A stretch of DNA of 64,000 nt, from contig NC_134572.1 of the NCBI RefSeq assembly GCF_050947875.1, positions 131,716,605-131,780,604 of the forward strand. Reading direction: 5' to 3'. Below are positions 21,261 to 31,499 of the stretch, in pieces. Within the stretch, counting starts at the first letter, position 1, and every line of letters begins with the position of its first letter. The position numbers and the translations under genes were made by a program. A model generated the notes under the pieces. It searched no databases. It was given only the letters and a program-made list of their open reading frames with translations, and was not told the DNA's origin. Source of the stretch: Dermacentor variabilis. Lineage: Eukaryota; Arthropoda; Arachnida; Ixodida; Ixodidae.

Positions 21261-23280
21261 GTCTGAAACAACTTCGAGCCCCTCGAATCGTAATCGTTTC
21301 CGTCCTTATGCGAACGTTGAGCGTGTATAGTTCCAGGAGTGCTGAGCTCCTAATGCTACTTTGTGCTGTTGTTTTTTTTATGTGAAAGTGCGCCGATTTC
21401 TACTTTACCGTAGTTTTTGAGGCGTTCTTCTTTTATTTTCTTTCATGGTGATGAACCATGTATTTCTTGTTTATTTAGGCTGTTACGAAAAGCTGTAGCG
21501 CGAGTTGATACTGTGTTATTTCAAGATAATTTGTTCAGGGCGATAACATGACGTAGTGTCGACATATCCCCAAAGAAGAACAATAGAAAGAATGATTAAA
21601 CCGTTCTACATAAGGTGGTTGACGTAGAAGCCAATTCACAAGTACTGATGGCTCTTGCGGTCGGTACATACGGTGCCTATCTTCATTATCTATTGGCCAA
21701 CGAATCTTTACCGAGACCTGTCTCAAAACAAGAAGCACATTAGAAGAAGTTCGACACGCTGCACAAAAAAAAAAAGAAAATCTGGCGTGGCAAATGCATA
21801 ATGTGCATGTTCACATTTCCTTTTATATGTCTGTGCCATGATTCTTTCTTGTTCCACTCAGCCTCGCAGGCAGAATTGCCATTGTACGTGTGATCGATAC
21901 AACTCAAAATGAATGCACGAGTAATGCGCGTTCTCTCTCAACAGCAAGTAGATATGTGGTAGACGAAAGCATCTGAAACACGCTTTAGCTGATAACCAAG
22001 TCAACTTTCTGTACGGACAACGCGTTTCCCCGGCAACATATTTCCTTCAGCATTGTCTTTTCTCAGTTCTTTCTCGTCTCGAAATTCCGGTCGTCACCAT
22101 CTGCGCTCGCGCTAATTACTACTACTTCCCACGGCATTTCGATGCCCGGCATAGTTCTGAGTCCTTAAGTTGTGAAACTGCTGACGTTTGGTTCCGGTTA
22201 ACAGGCACGTTTATGCATCAAGGCACACTTGACTTGCACCAGCCAGCCAAGTGCAGGGGCATAAGGTCACGCCGTGCTGCTGAGTAATTCATACACTGTT
22301 CCCATTTGGCTTACGTTTTTTTTTCTTTCTTCCCCTTGATCAGTATGCAATCGCGGGAACCGAATGTCGTAGTCTGCGCCCTCTCGTATACCGAACCGGA
22401 CACAAGGCACGACCCAGGCAAGAACGTTAAATGAACAACCGGTAGACGAGCGCGCTTTAACGTGTTCGCCCCCCCCCCCCCCACATGTCGACCCACACCG
22501 GCCCTTCCCTTTCCCACTCCCTACACACAGCGATTAAGTAACTGGCACGTAGGTGCCTCGGAACTATGGGCTAGGGGAGAGGCAAACCCTATGTTTGGCT
22601 CGGGGAAACAACGGGGCCATTTGTTCAAACATGGCATGAGAAGAAATAGACAGCAAACTATACGCCGGAGAAAGTGCGACCGAAAGAAAGGTAAGAAGAG
22701 AAAGCAAAGACAGTTATAAGTGCGTGTGACGGTGAACCTTTCATGGCAGGCCGTTGTTGACGCAAGCGATCGTGTTCCGGCGCTTCTGCTGGCTTCGGCA
22801 CTCTGCATGGGGGCGCCACTTCCGCGCTTTCCGCCGGACGCAGAATCCTGACGCGCGGCGTTCGGAACATTGCAGTTCATCTTTTTTTGTGTACTTGCAT
22901 TTTATTTTAAGTTACTTTGATATCGATCTCCTGAGAAATGAGTTCAACTTCTCAGGTCAGTTATCTTTAGTGATGGCGAGCGAACGTGTAAGCGGCGAAC
23001 GCGCTGAGGAATAAATTTTCGATCCCGGAGCAGACTGCGCAGCAAATTACTAAAAATATTTTGACACAAACAGCGCGGTACGTACCAAACTATTTTCTTT
23101 TAATTGGCTCTGTATACCAGTTTCACCGGCTAAGTTCAATCGCAATCGATTAACCTCCCTGCCTTTCCTCTTCATTATCTCTCTCTCTCTCTTATTACTT
23201 TATTTGTACATCACTGGGTACTCTGAAAGAGGGAACCGACACCGAACGCGCACCTCCCTCAAGTTGTACAAGTGTGTACT
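21261..23280. other. No recognised feature
   Basis: Mostly AT-rich. Includes an A-run (21764-21775), a C-run (22469-22482) and a short TC run (23179-23192). No protein motif or known repeat recognised. Confidence 0.35.
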
Positions 23281-24030
23281 AAGGCTAACGGAAGATCAGC
23301 TTCTGAAACAGCAAGTTCTTCAACAGACCTATTTTTTTTTTCTTTGGCATCGCTATCGATGAAAATTTTATGTTATGGTATGTTATGGTATGTTGGCGAC
23401 AATTCGCATCTGCTTATGCTGCGGGGGGCCAGTACACGACACTTTATAGCGCCGGACATTGGCAAGTATCATGCACGTCTGGGCGAGTGCAGAAATCAGC
23501 ATTGTTAGGACAATCAATGCTTGATATACCAGGAATGTGTACGTCGGGGCATACCATGAGAAGCCACGGGAGAGAACTCTATGGCGTAGGAAGATTGCGT
23601 TACTTGATCTGTAATGTGGCTAACAACAGCAATATAGGGATATTTACGTTTAAAATATAACAGCTTGATGTCATTAACTTCGCGCGGCATGTCGCTTGCT
23701 GTGTTTCTAATCAATGTTTCTAAGTCGGTTCTAGAAGTTACACAGCAAGGTTGCAAAAAATGCCTACAACATTTAAATATACATCCAGAAACACTTACGT
23801 ATCTTTATAAAGGATGGCTATGAACCGCTTGCTCTAGTTTGTTCTGTTGTGATACAAGCAGAGTTGGTAGGCGTAGAAAGTCTTCTAAGCGCACAGAACC
23901 TCTGACATGGTCAGCACTTTGTTTATACGACGCCTGCTGAGAAGCTCCTATGCCACGGTTCTCACTCGTTCGTACATGCATGACAAATAGTTTTGCAGGG
24001 CCTATAGTGGACGCATGATCGCGATATGAC
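23281..24030. repeat. 750-bp dispersed segment, copy A
   Basis: Aligns along its whole length, in the same orientation, with 28761-29513 (753 bp). Both start 'aaggctaacg', both contain the doubled 'tatgttatggta', 'gcgcggcatgtcgcttgctg' and 'ttctagaagttacacagcaa', and both end 'gatcgcgayatgac'. Differences are mostly substitutions and small indels. Neither copy has a lasting reading frame or obvious terminal repeats. It may be a segmental duplication or a non-autonomous element. Confidence 0.8.
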
Positions 24031-24205
24031 AACCGAAACCTGACAACTGACAACACTCTTCTTGTGATGAGCGCGTACTTTATGCGGCATGAGCATGGAG
24101 AGAGGGTCAGTGCCGTACATACAATACAATACAACACTCCATATGACAGTCAAGAACATGCATCTCGTCGCGGCGTCCGCCTAGAGTGCTTCGGCATACT
24201 TTCAA

Positions 24206-24247
24206 ACCTTAATTGGCTAACGTTAGCTGGTACACCCTCTATAAGCG
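24206..24247. mobile_element. Solo terminus of a Tc1/mariner-type MITE
   Basis: 'ttggctaacgttagctgg' followed by 'tacaccctctata' is the right-hand end of the family seen at 2433-2914 (there 'ttggctaatgttagctgg' followed by 'gacacgctata'), ending in TA. No partner terminus is seen to the left, so the element is truncated. Confidence 0.5.
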
Positions 24248-25291
24248 AAATTCAGCATCCCTGGGGAAGACAAGGTCAATCTCTCCTCTTCTCAAGCTCT
24301 CCTATTCTTTTATCTTATTTTAAAGCGTGTATGCGTACGAGATTCGTAGTTGGTTTCTCCGGTGTTATTGGTGAGCTAAACGAAACACTTCGTTTAAATT
24401 TGGGCAAAATAAGGACCACGGTGCAGGTAACCTTTGAGCGTGTGGGTTATTTGCAGCCTTTACAACAAATTACGTATTAAAGTGCTTCGGAGCGTTATGA
24501 GTGAGCGATGCAAAATTTAGCCTGCTGCCCTGGCTTCCTATAATATCAAATTTAACGAGCATAAGGGAGATTCTGTCGTAAACGTGAGTGCCAAGTAAAT
24601 TGGTGTCGATTAAATACATACTTTAAAAAAATTTATTTCAACAAGTGTTTGAAAGCGCAATGAGAACATCGATATGTAAAAACTTCACAAGTAGACGGAC
24701 AACCTAGTGCGGCGCTTGCTACGCGGAATCGCTTTCAAACCACACATGTCGCAAGCTGCATCTGTGTTTTCAGAAAATACTTGTTCAGTAATTTGTCTAA
24801 ACAACAACGATTCAAAGCAGAAGGGACTATTTCCAGTTTTGAGCGTGCCTTTTAGATCTATTGCACTAAACAAACACTGCAAAATATTTAAAAGCTATGT
24901 CTTTCTTTCGTTTTCCTTTTTTTTTTTGTACTGTCGTGTCAGATTTTTTTTTTTTAAATCTCTGAGCGAATTATGTCACAGCTTGCGGAGACACGCGGTT
25001 TCGCCTTTGATTTGGCCTCCAAGCGCGTGAGGTCGTGTGACGCGAGGACGCTGGATTTTTTTTTAAGCGAAGCTTTTTTTTTTTGCGCACCCTCCCGAAT
25101 TTTCCTGACCATGGCTACTGGCCGGGTGCACCAGCTGCGCTACTGCAGTCTTGCCGATAGCTCATACTTAAAGAAAAATGAATTACCTACGTATCCAGAT
25201 GGTCACTTTGTCTACGCACACGGATATGTTGCTGCGCGCATGCATATACCAATCTAATTTTCAGTTTCGTAGGAGATTAGACTTGATTTTG
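24248..25291. other. No recognised gene; T-rich tracts
   Basis: AT-rich with T-runs at 24921-24928, 24945-24954 and 25057-25084. A plus-strand frame open from 24064 to 24480 crosses the MITE terminus, so it is not a host exon. Confidence 0.35.
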
Positions 25292-25567
25292 GGAGTCTTA
25301 CGCGCGAAAACCACGACACATGATTATGAAGCACGCCGTAGTGGGGGACTGCGGAAAAATTTCCACCACCTGGGGTTCTTTAACCTGCACCCAATCCTCG
25401 GTACACGGGCGCTTCTCTTTCTCTTTTTTCTTTTCTCTCTCTCTCTCTTCTTTATTTTTCATTTCGCCCCCGTCGAGATGCGGCCTCTGTCCATACCCGG
25501 GATTTGATCCCGTGCCCTCGGCCTTAGAAGGGCAACGCCAAAGCCATTATACGCCACCACTGCGGGT
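25292..25567 (-). mobile_element. Ruka-type SINE, minus strand, with internal pyrimidine tract
   Basis: On the minus strand the head begins at about 25567 ('gacccgcagtggtggcg'), the B-box region is 'cacgggatcaaatcccgg', and the body carries 'aggttaaagaaccccaggtgg' type sequence and 'ctacggcgtgcttcataatc', ending 'gtggttttcgcgcgtaag'. It is about 45 bp longer than the copy at 10 kb because of a TC-rich tract (25415-25460). The A-box is eroded. About 50 bases separate it from the tail of LINE C. Confidence 0.8.
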
Positions 25568-25614
25568 CATAAGAGATTTAACTCGCTATACTTAAAACGA
25601 CATTATTACTATAG

Positions 25615-25617
25615 GTT

Positions 25618-25654
<37 letters not shown>
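25615..25654. repeat. (TTTA)n: A-rich tail of LINE C
   Basis: About nine TTTA units; on the minus strand this is the (AAAT)n tail that ends LINE C. Confidence 0.9.
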
Positions 25655-25658
25655 TATA

Positions 25659-25691
25659 CCTTACAGGCCCATTTAAGGACATTGGGTAAGG
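25659..25691 (-). promoter_or_regulatory. 3' terminal hairpin of LINE C
   Basis: CCTTA (25659-25663) pairs with TAAGG (25687-25691) and CCCA (25668-25671) with TGGG (25683-25686), with a 4-base bulge on one side. It lies immediately before the tetranucleotide tail in element orientation, the position where L2-type LINEs keep the stem-loop recognised by their reverse transcriptase. Confidence 0.5.
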
Positions 25692-26076
25692 GGGGACACA
25701 AAGTAAGTGATTCAACAGGAGTAAACAATATAAACATCAATACAGGCTTTCACAAGATAAGTAAAGCGAAGTTCAGTAAATGTTTGTCTAGGCTAAGGTT
25801 TACAGAGCGTAAACACAGTAATATACTCATGCACACAAAAATACAAAAATACAAATGTGAGAAACAGGGAAGCAAAGCAGCTCAATAACATCCTTATACA
25901 ATGTTTCTACAGGAAACTTTGCAATTTTTCGTGAAAAGCGTCACGATCTGTTATGCTCGCAATGTTATCAGGAAGACTGTTCCATACGGTTATGACACGT
26001 GGCAGTGCTGATGCGTTAAATGACAGTGTATTGCTGAATATGCGCATGAAACTATGGCTATTGTTAAGGCGACCTG

Positions 26077-26744
26077 TCCGCAGACCTTTCAGTTTAAGGA
26101 AACTTTTGGGCCCTTGGCCAACAACGGCCTTGCAGAAGAGCGCTTTAAAAGCACTAAAGACTTTTTTAAAGACAGTGGCATCGTTGGACGTTATTAGTGC
26201 TTTCATTGTTCTGTTCATTTGAATGTCACTCTATATATCCATCTGTTTGGGAATTATGTTATGTTGACTGCTTTGTTGTGACTGTATGTGCTAATATTTT
26301 AACACGATGTATATACCACCCGCTCACTAGACAACGTGTTATTAGGCGACAGTATCGATTGTACTTTTGAGACTTTCGACTACATAAGTGTGAAGACATT
26401 TGCCATGTATATTGTATGTACCCGCTGACCCGCTGACTAGAAAATGTGCTATTAGGCGACAGTATCGTTTGTACTATTGAGACTTTCGACTACATAGGTG
26501 TGGAGACATAGTGTGCTAAGTGTTATTAGGCGACAGTGTTATTAGGCGACAGTATCGTTTGTACTTTTGAGACTTTCGACTACGTAGGTGTGGAGCCATA
26601 GGTGTGCTTGTGTGAAAAGACTATTTGATATGTAACCGTGCACCCTGAATGATGTATGACGGAACCACCCAAGAGATAAGGAGTAGCCGGCGCCTTAAAT
26701 TGCGCGCCAACATCTCCTTACATCATATGAATAAAAAAAAAAAA
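26077..26744 (+). mobile_element. Poly(A) retroposon inserted in LINE C
   Basis: Flanked by an 11-bp direct repeat AAGGCGACCTG (26066-26076 and 26745-26755) and ending in an A-run (26733-26746), so it is a plus-strand retroposition event. LINE C reading resumes on both sides. The 5' part contains a short frame ending FKDSGIVGRY then stop (about 26165-26193), possibly the C-terminus of a larger element's ORF. The rest looks like a 3' untranslated region and holds three tandem units of about 80-110 bp ('gtgttattaggcgacagt' ... 'gactttcgactac'). The last 100 bases ('agccggcgcctta' ... 'aacatctcctta') recur at 50365-50425. Confidence 0.8.
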
Positions 26745-28290
26745 AAGGCGACCTGACGTGCGCGCTGGTACTTCAAGCGGCAACAGATGAGGTCGATTAC
26801 CATGAACGTATCTATGGAAAAGGCAAAGAAGACTTATCATGGGACGAGTTTCAAGTGGCTGGAGCGAAATATCAGCTTTAATCTTGGTCACGCTACAAGT
26901 TCTGTCGTAGTTACTTGTGATGAAGCGCGATGCCCTGTTCTGAATTTTTTTCTAGCATATCAACTAGATAATTTTGATGTGGTTACCATACTGATGACAC
27001 AAATTCTAACTGTCGCTGAACAAAAGTCTGATATGCTAATTTACGAACTGTAGCAGGGGATTTACGCAAGTTCCGTCGAAGATAACCCAGAGTTTTCGAA
27101 GCTCTTGCGCAGATAGCCGTTATGTGCGTACTCCAGCAAAGAGGAGTTGTAAGTTCAATGCCAAGGTACTTGTAGGACAATGTCGGAGGTACGGCGGTGT
27201 TATTTAGGACGTAAGAAAAGTGAGAGTTTGAATGTTTTCGCGAGAAGGACATAACTTTACATTTGTCTGAGTTCAGGGTCATCTGCCACGTACTGCACCA
27301 GAAACTGACAAGGTTAAGGTCGTTCTGCAATACTAAATGGTCATCAGCTGTTTCTATTGTACGGTACAGAATGCAATCGTCGGCAAAAAGCCTTATCTGC
27401 GATGATATGTTTTGTGGAAGGTCATTAATGAAAATTAAGAAAAGAAGAGGACCAAGGACACTGCCTTGCGGTACGCCAGATGTAACGTCAGAAGTAAGCG
27501 ATGAGTGGTTATTAACAACAGTGAACTGTTGCCGCAAGGAGAGAAAGTTTCGGAGCCAAGATAAAATATAATGAATCCAGCCGGAGCGCGGATATTTTTG
27601 AGATGAGGCGACAATGAGCGACACGATCAAATGCTTTGGAAAAATCTAAGAATACACAGTCAGTCTGCTGTTTGTTATTCATGCTGGAATGTAGTTCTGT
27701 TGTAAATTCAAGCAACTGAGTTTCACAAGATAAGCCTTTTCTGAATCCATGCTGGTTAAAATAAAAAAAAGGTCATTTGATTCTAAATGGCGGTAGGTAT
27801 GCGATGCTATGATATGTTCCAGTAGTTTACAGCAGATGCATGTTATGGGACGGTAATTTCGTGGAGAGTGCTTGTTATCCCCCTTGAATACAGGGATAAC
27901 CTTTGCGATTTTCCAGTCCAGGGGTAGTTCGCCAGATGATAAGGATTTCCTAAAAATATGACACAAAATTTGACTTGAAATTGTAACGGTATTTTTTTAG
28001 TATTTTTGAGTTAATATTGTCTATACCGGAAGATGTGGATAATTTCAGATTATTTATTAAAGACGAAATGCCATCTGCTGTAATATCTATTGGTTCCATA
28101 AAAGGATATTCAAAGTCGGGAACTATGGGAACAGTGGAACAGTCTTCCTGTGTAAAAACAGAGGTGGAAAAATTGTTAAACGCTACTGGACAATCAGCGT
28201 CAGACAGAGGGCTTTCACCATCATCACGTAGGACAATATTGCGGACAGTGTTACCTGGTGATATGACTAGGAAAAGCTAGAAAAAGAAAA

Positions 28291-28629
28291 CAGATAACTT
28301 ATGCTATGTATCTTGATTATTAACAATTGTTCTTGTATACGTGAGCAGCTCAAAGTGAAAGGCAAGAAGCGTTAATAACAGACATGTTAGCACAGCGTTA
28401 CCGTTCAACCATCGTGGCTGACTGCGCTCGCGCGGGTGTTACTGCGCATGTGCAGAACGGTGACGCTAAGCTGAAATGCTCTAAGTTACTAAGCAAACGT
28501 GCGAGCGAAATAGAAAGGGTGGGCAGTAAATTTTGCTCCGTTACAGCGAGGGTGACGTCACGTCAGCCACTATAGCTGTTGACGGTGACTCCGAGAAACC
28601 AAAAACAGGGACTTAAGCCTATAGACGAA
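28291..28629. other. No recognised feature
   Basis: Mixed sequence between LINE C and a SINE head; no frame or repeat recognised. Confidence 0.35.
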
Positions 28630-28754
28630 TCCGTCGTGGTGACGTAGTGGCTCTGGCTTTGCGCCGCTAAGCACGAGGCCGCGGAATCAAATCCCTGCCG
28701 CGGCGGCCGTGTTTTGAACGGAGCGAGAGGCAAGAATGCTTCTCGCCCCCATCT
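28630..28754 (+). mobile_element. Ruka-type SINE, head half only
   Basis: Starts 'tccgtcgtggtgacgtagtgg' in pattern (A-box eroded), B-box 'gcggaatcaaatccctg', then 'gcggcggccg' and 'cgcccccatct', where it breaks off. The 750-bp segment copy B begins directly after the break, at 28755-28761. Copy A of that segment is not preceded by a SINE. Confidence 0.7.
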
Positions 28755-28760
28755 AAGGCT

Positions 28761-29513
28761 AAGGCTAACGGGAGATCAGCTTCTGAAACATTAAGTTCTT
28801 CGACAGACCTGTTTTTTTTTTCTTTGGCATCGCTACCGATGAAAATATTATGTTATGGTATGTTATGGTACGTTGGCGACAATTCACATCGGCTCATGCG
28901 GCGGCGGGCCAGTACGCGACACTTATAGCGCCGTACGTGCAAAGTATCACGCACGTCTGGGCGAGCGCACAAGTCCGCATTGTTAGGACAACCAATGCTT
29001 GATATGCCAGGAATGTGTACGGCAGGGCTTACTATGAGAAGGCACGGCAGGGAACTCACTATTGTAATAAGTTAGAATTTTTTTTAATCTGTAAAGGGGC
29101 TAACAGCAGCGATATATATGGAGATTTACGTTTAATATACAACAGCTTGATGCCATTAACTTCGCGCGGCATGTCGCTTGCTGTGTGCAGCCAATCAATG
29201 TTTATAAGTCAGTTCTAGAAGTTACACAGCAAGGGTGCAAAAAAAAAAAAATGCCTACAACATCTAAATGCGCATCCAGAAACACGTGCACGTATTTCTA
29301 TAAAAGATGGCGCGCTTGCTTTAATTTATTCTTTTGCGATACAAACAGATTTGATAGGCGTAGAAAGTCTTCTAAGCACACATAACCTCCGACATGGCCA
29401 GCACTCTATACGACGCCTGATGAGAAGCTCCTACCCCGATTCTCACGCGTTCGCACATGATAAATAGTTTTGCAGGGCCTACCTAGTACGTGGAAGCGTG
29501 ATCGCGACATGAC
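28761..29513. repeat. 750-bp dispersed segment, copy B
   Basis: Direct-orientation partner of 23281-24030. The closest blocks are 'aggaatgtgtacg', 'gcgcggcatgtcgcttgctg' and 'gcgtagaaagtcttctaagc'. Copy B has an 'aaggct' duplication at its start and extra A residues (29239-29251). It is non-coding, and no target duplication is evident at the ends. Confidence 0.8.
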
Positions 29514-29582
29514 ATCACAAGCGCAAGATGTGCTTGTCCTTGTCGCCTTTTAGTGTCCCGTGTACACTCTTGCGCTAGTCAA

Positions 29583-29775
29583 TTCAGCATCGAATTCCAG
29601 ACCGCGTCGGCCGCGTTCGATGGAGGCGGAATGCAAAAACACACGTGCACCGTGCTTTGGGCGTATACGTTAGGCAACCCTAGATGGTCAAAAGTATTCT
29701 AGAGCCATCCTCCATGGCGCCCCTCATAATCAAATGCGCAGTTTCGGGACGTTAAACCTAACATTTTATTATATT
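29583..29775 (+). mobile_element. SINE body, 5'-truncated
   Basis: Begins in the B-box region ('catcgaattccag'), then 'gcgtcggccgcgttcgatgg', 'ggcggaatgcaaaaacac', a diverged 'ttaggcaaccctagatgg' block, 'ctcataatcaaat' and 'ggacgttaaa', then a T/A-rich tail. The order matches the plus-strand SINE at 31713, but the A-box half is missing. Confidence 0.65.
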
Positions 29776-30967
29776 TTGTTACTAAATGCTTCTCTATGCT
29801 TCGCTATAGCGTCTACACGTTTGCGCCATTCTAGCGCATTAAGCAATTGCAGGCACATGTAGTTAGCGAGGGGGAAAAAATGCATCGCTTGGCGCGTGCA
29901 TATGGCGTAATCCTCTTGCACGCGACGACGCAACACGGCTGCATACAACTTGTACAACGTATACTGCATACACGCGACAGCGCAGGCGTCCCTGGGCAGC
30001 CTGGTTTCATAACGCTGCCGCCGCCGGCGCCGCGCGAATGCAGGGTCAACAGCGCGGGTCAGCGCCGAGCACATGTCGCATCAGGCGAGGGCAGGTATAG
30101 GCAGTTCGGAGGCCCGCCGTGCTCGTAGGCCGGCTGCGCAAGAGTCCGCGCGGTGCGCATCCGTCCGCGTCGCACGCGCAGCGGCAACGGCAGCAGCCGC
30201 AGCACCCGACGCTGGCCTGGCCGCCCGCGCGCCTCCCGAGCACGATCCTGCGAGCGCGGTCCCAGTTTCCCGCGAGGCGCTCTATCAAAAGCTCGCAGCC
30301 GTTACAAAGGAGCGGGACGTCACCGCCGCGGCCCGGGACCATTTATAAACTTGGCATCTGCCGAGCGGAATCGGGCGCACTTCTTCACTCGGAGCTGCAG
30401 CCGCGCACGCTGCTTGTGCGTGAGCGTCCGTGTGTTCGCCCGGCGCCTCCTCCTGCCGCGAGCTTGAGCGCACACGGCTCGAGAGATCGCGACACCGCGC
30501 CCCAAGCCGCGCACAAAACAATGCGGCGAGAAATCAGAGAGAGAGGAAGAGCGAGGCTCTCGATCCCATACGTAGGACGCTGCTGTGGGTCCGCGGGCTT
30601 CGCCTGTATTCGTGCATGTGCGGCGCTTGGAGGGGCGGCTCGCGCCTTTTGGGCCTCTGGAACTTTTTTCTGCGTCGCCGTCGCGAGACGATCGCGCGTG
30701 CTGAAAATACTTAATGAGGTCCCGTGGCGCGGCATCGTACATGTGTGAGGCGTGCGTCTGTGTATGCTCTTTCCCCTCCCCCACTCCTTCCCCCGCCGGT
30801 CCCACTGTGACGGCGCTTGGCGAAATGAAACAGATGCAACGCCCTCCCTTATTTCTGTTGCTGCTGCAGGGTGGCGCGGATTGCACGCACACGGGCTGCA
30901 CCGGCGGCAGCTCGGCGCGGTTGCGAAGTGGATTGTTTATGCGTGCTGATTCCATCTCGCGGGTGGG
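29776..30967. other. GC-rich block, candidate promoter region
   Basis: From about 30000 to 30920 the DNA is CG-dense with overlapping frames on both strands (plus 30119-30748, minus 30320-31006), none with recognisable homology. A possible core promoter sits at 30316-30349. A pyrimidine tract ending 'ctgttgctgctgcag' (about 30850-30870) is a good-looking splice acceptor, but no confident downstream exon was identified. Confidence 0.35.
30316..30349 (+). promoter_or_regulatory. Possible core promoter: CRE-like site and TATA box
   Basis: GACGTCAC (30316-30323), a CREB/ATF-like site, is followed 18 bases later by TTTATAAA (30342-30349) in GC-rich DNA. A TTCACTC element with its A at 30387 is a possible initiator but lies slightly far from the TATA box. 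Prediction only. Confidence 0.3.
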
Positions 30968-31082
30968 GTACGGAGACCTCATTATGCCGATGTAAGAGGA
31001 AAGCAACCTGTTTCTTATTAATTATTATTATTATTTTACGTGCCGACGCGCGGCGCCGATTGCGTATCACGTGCAGGGATTT
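30968..31082 (+). repeat. 115-bp dispersed repeat, copy 1
   Basis: Matches 35281-35393 in the same orientation at roughly 80 percent by eye; shared blocks include 'acggagacctcattatg', 'gtaagaggaaagca', 'cctgtttctta' and 'attttacgt'. The two copies bracket the LINE B region. Confidence 0.65.
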
Positions 31083-31499
31083 TCTGCTCACTGGTTCTAT
31101 ACACTCTCAAAGGAATTGATAGAGCAAGAGAGAACGGGTTAAGGGAGAACCTTATAGTTTGGAGGTGACGTTGCGACAGCAGAACTTGTTTTCGCGAAGT
31201 GCGTCTGGTGTATGGAAAGGTTACTATCGGACCGAGGATTGCCTCTGCGTTAGTCACCTTGATTTTCTTCCCTCGTAAATTCAAGTGTAAAACTCGAGGC
31301 GCTTTTCGACAGGTAGCAGAATCCGCTAACGTACTTCACTGGTTCGTCCATGAAGGTCTTGATCCCGTGACTGCTAGCAGGAAACTAAACACAGACGTGA
31401 ACCAAAGCGTGAACGTATTTCTAGCATTGTATTATCCTCTAGGAGTAATCTACTAATACTTACCGAGACGTCGATGGCTCACTGATGACATACATGCGA
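31083..31499. other. No recognised feature
   Basis: Mixed sequence leading into LINE B; a plus-strand frame of 85 codons (31199-31456) has no recognised motif. Confidence 0.35.

Larger units (their letters stand above)
25616..28290 (-). mobile_element. LINE C, non-LTR retrotransposon with RT domain, minus strand
   Basis: Minus-strand order: DGISSLINNLKLSTSSGIDN (about 28080-28022), WKIAKVIPVFKGDNKHSPRN, YRPITCICCKLLEHI (about 27900-27800), VFLDFSKAFDRVAHC (27655-27610; first catalytic Asp), SGVPQGSVLGPLLFLIFIND (about 27490-27430), IRLFADDCILYR (FADD box, about 27400-27365), TLSYKYLGIEL, ASKTLGYLRRNLRKSP, then RVITVWNSLPDNIASITDRD near the C-terminus (about 25995-25935). Frameshifts occur near 27770 (A/T run) and 27600; both catalytic Asp positions are intact. 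The tail is a short hairpin (25659-25691) followed by (AAAT)n. The endonuclease part is missing, so it is 5'-truncated. CR1/L2-like by tail and RT style. A retroposon (26077-26744) splits its C-terminal part. Confidence 0.88.

Noticed and set aside
30119..31006. Opposing frames of 209 and 228 codons
   Set aside because: Same reason: a GC-rich block with both strands open and no conserved domain.
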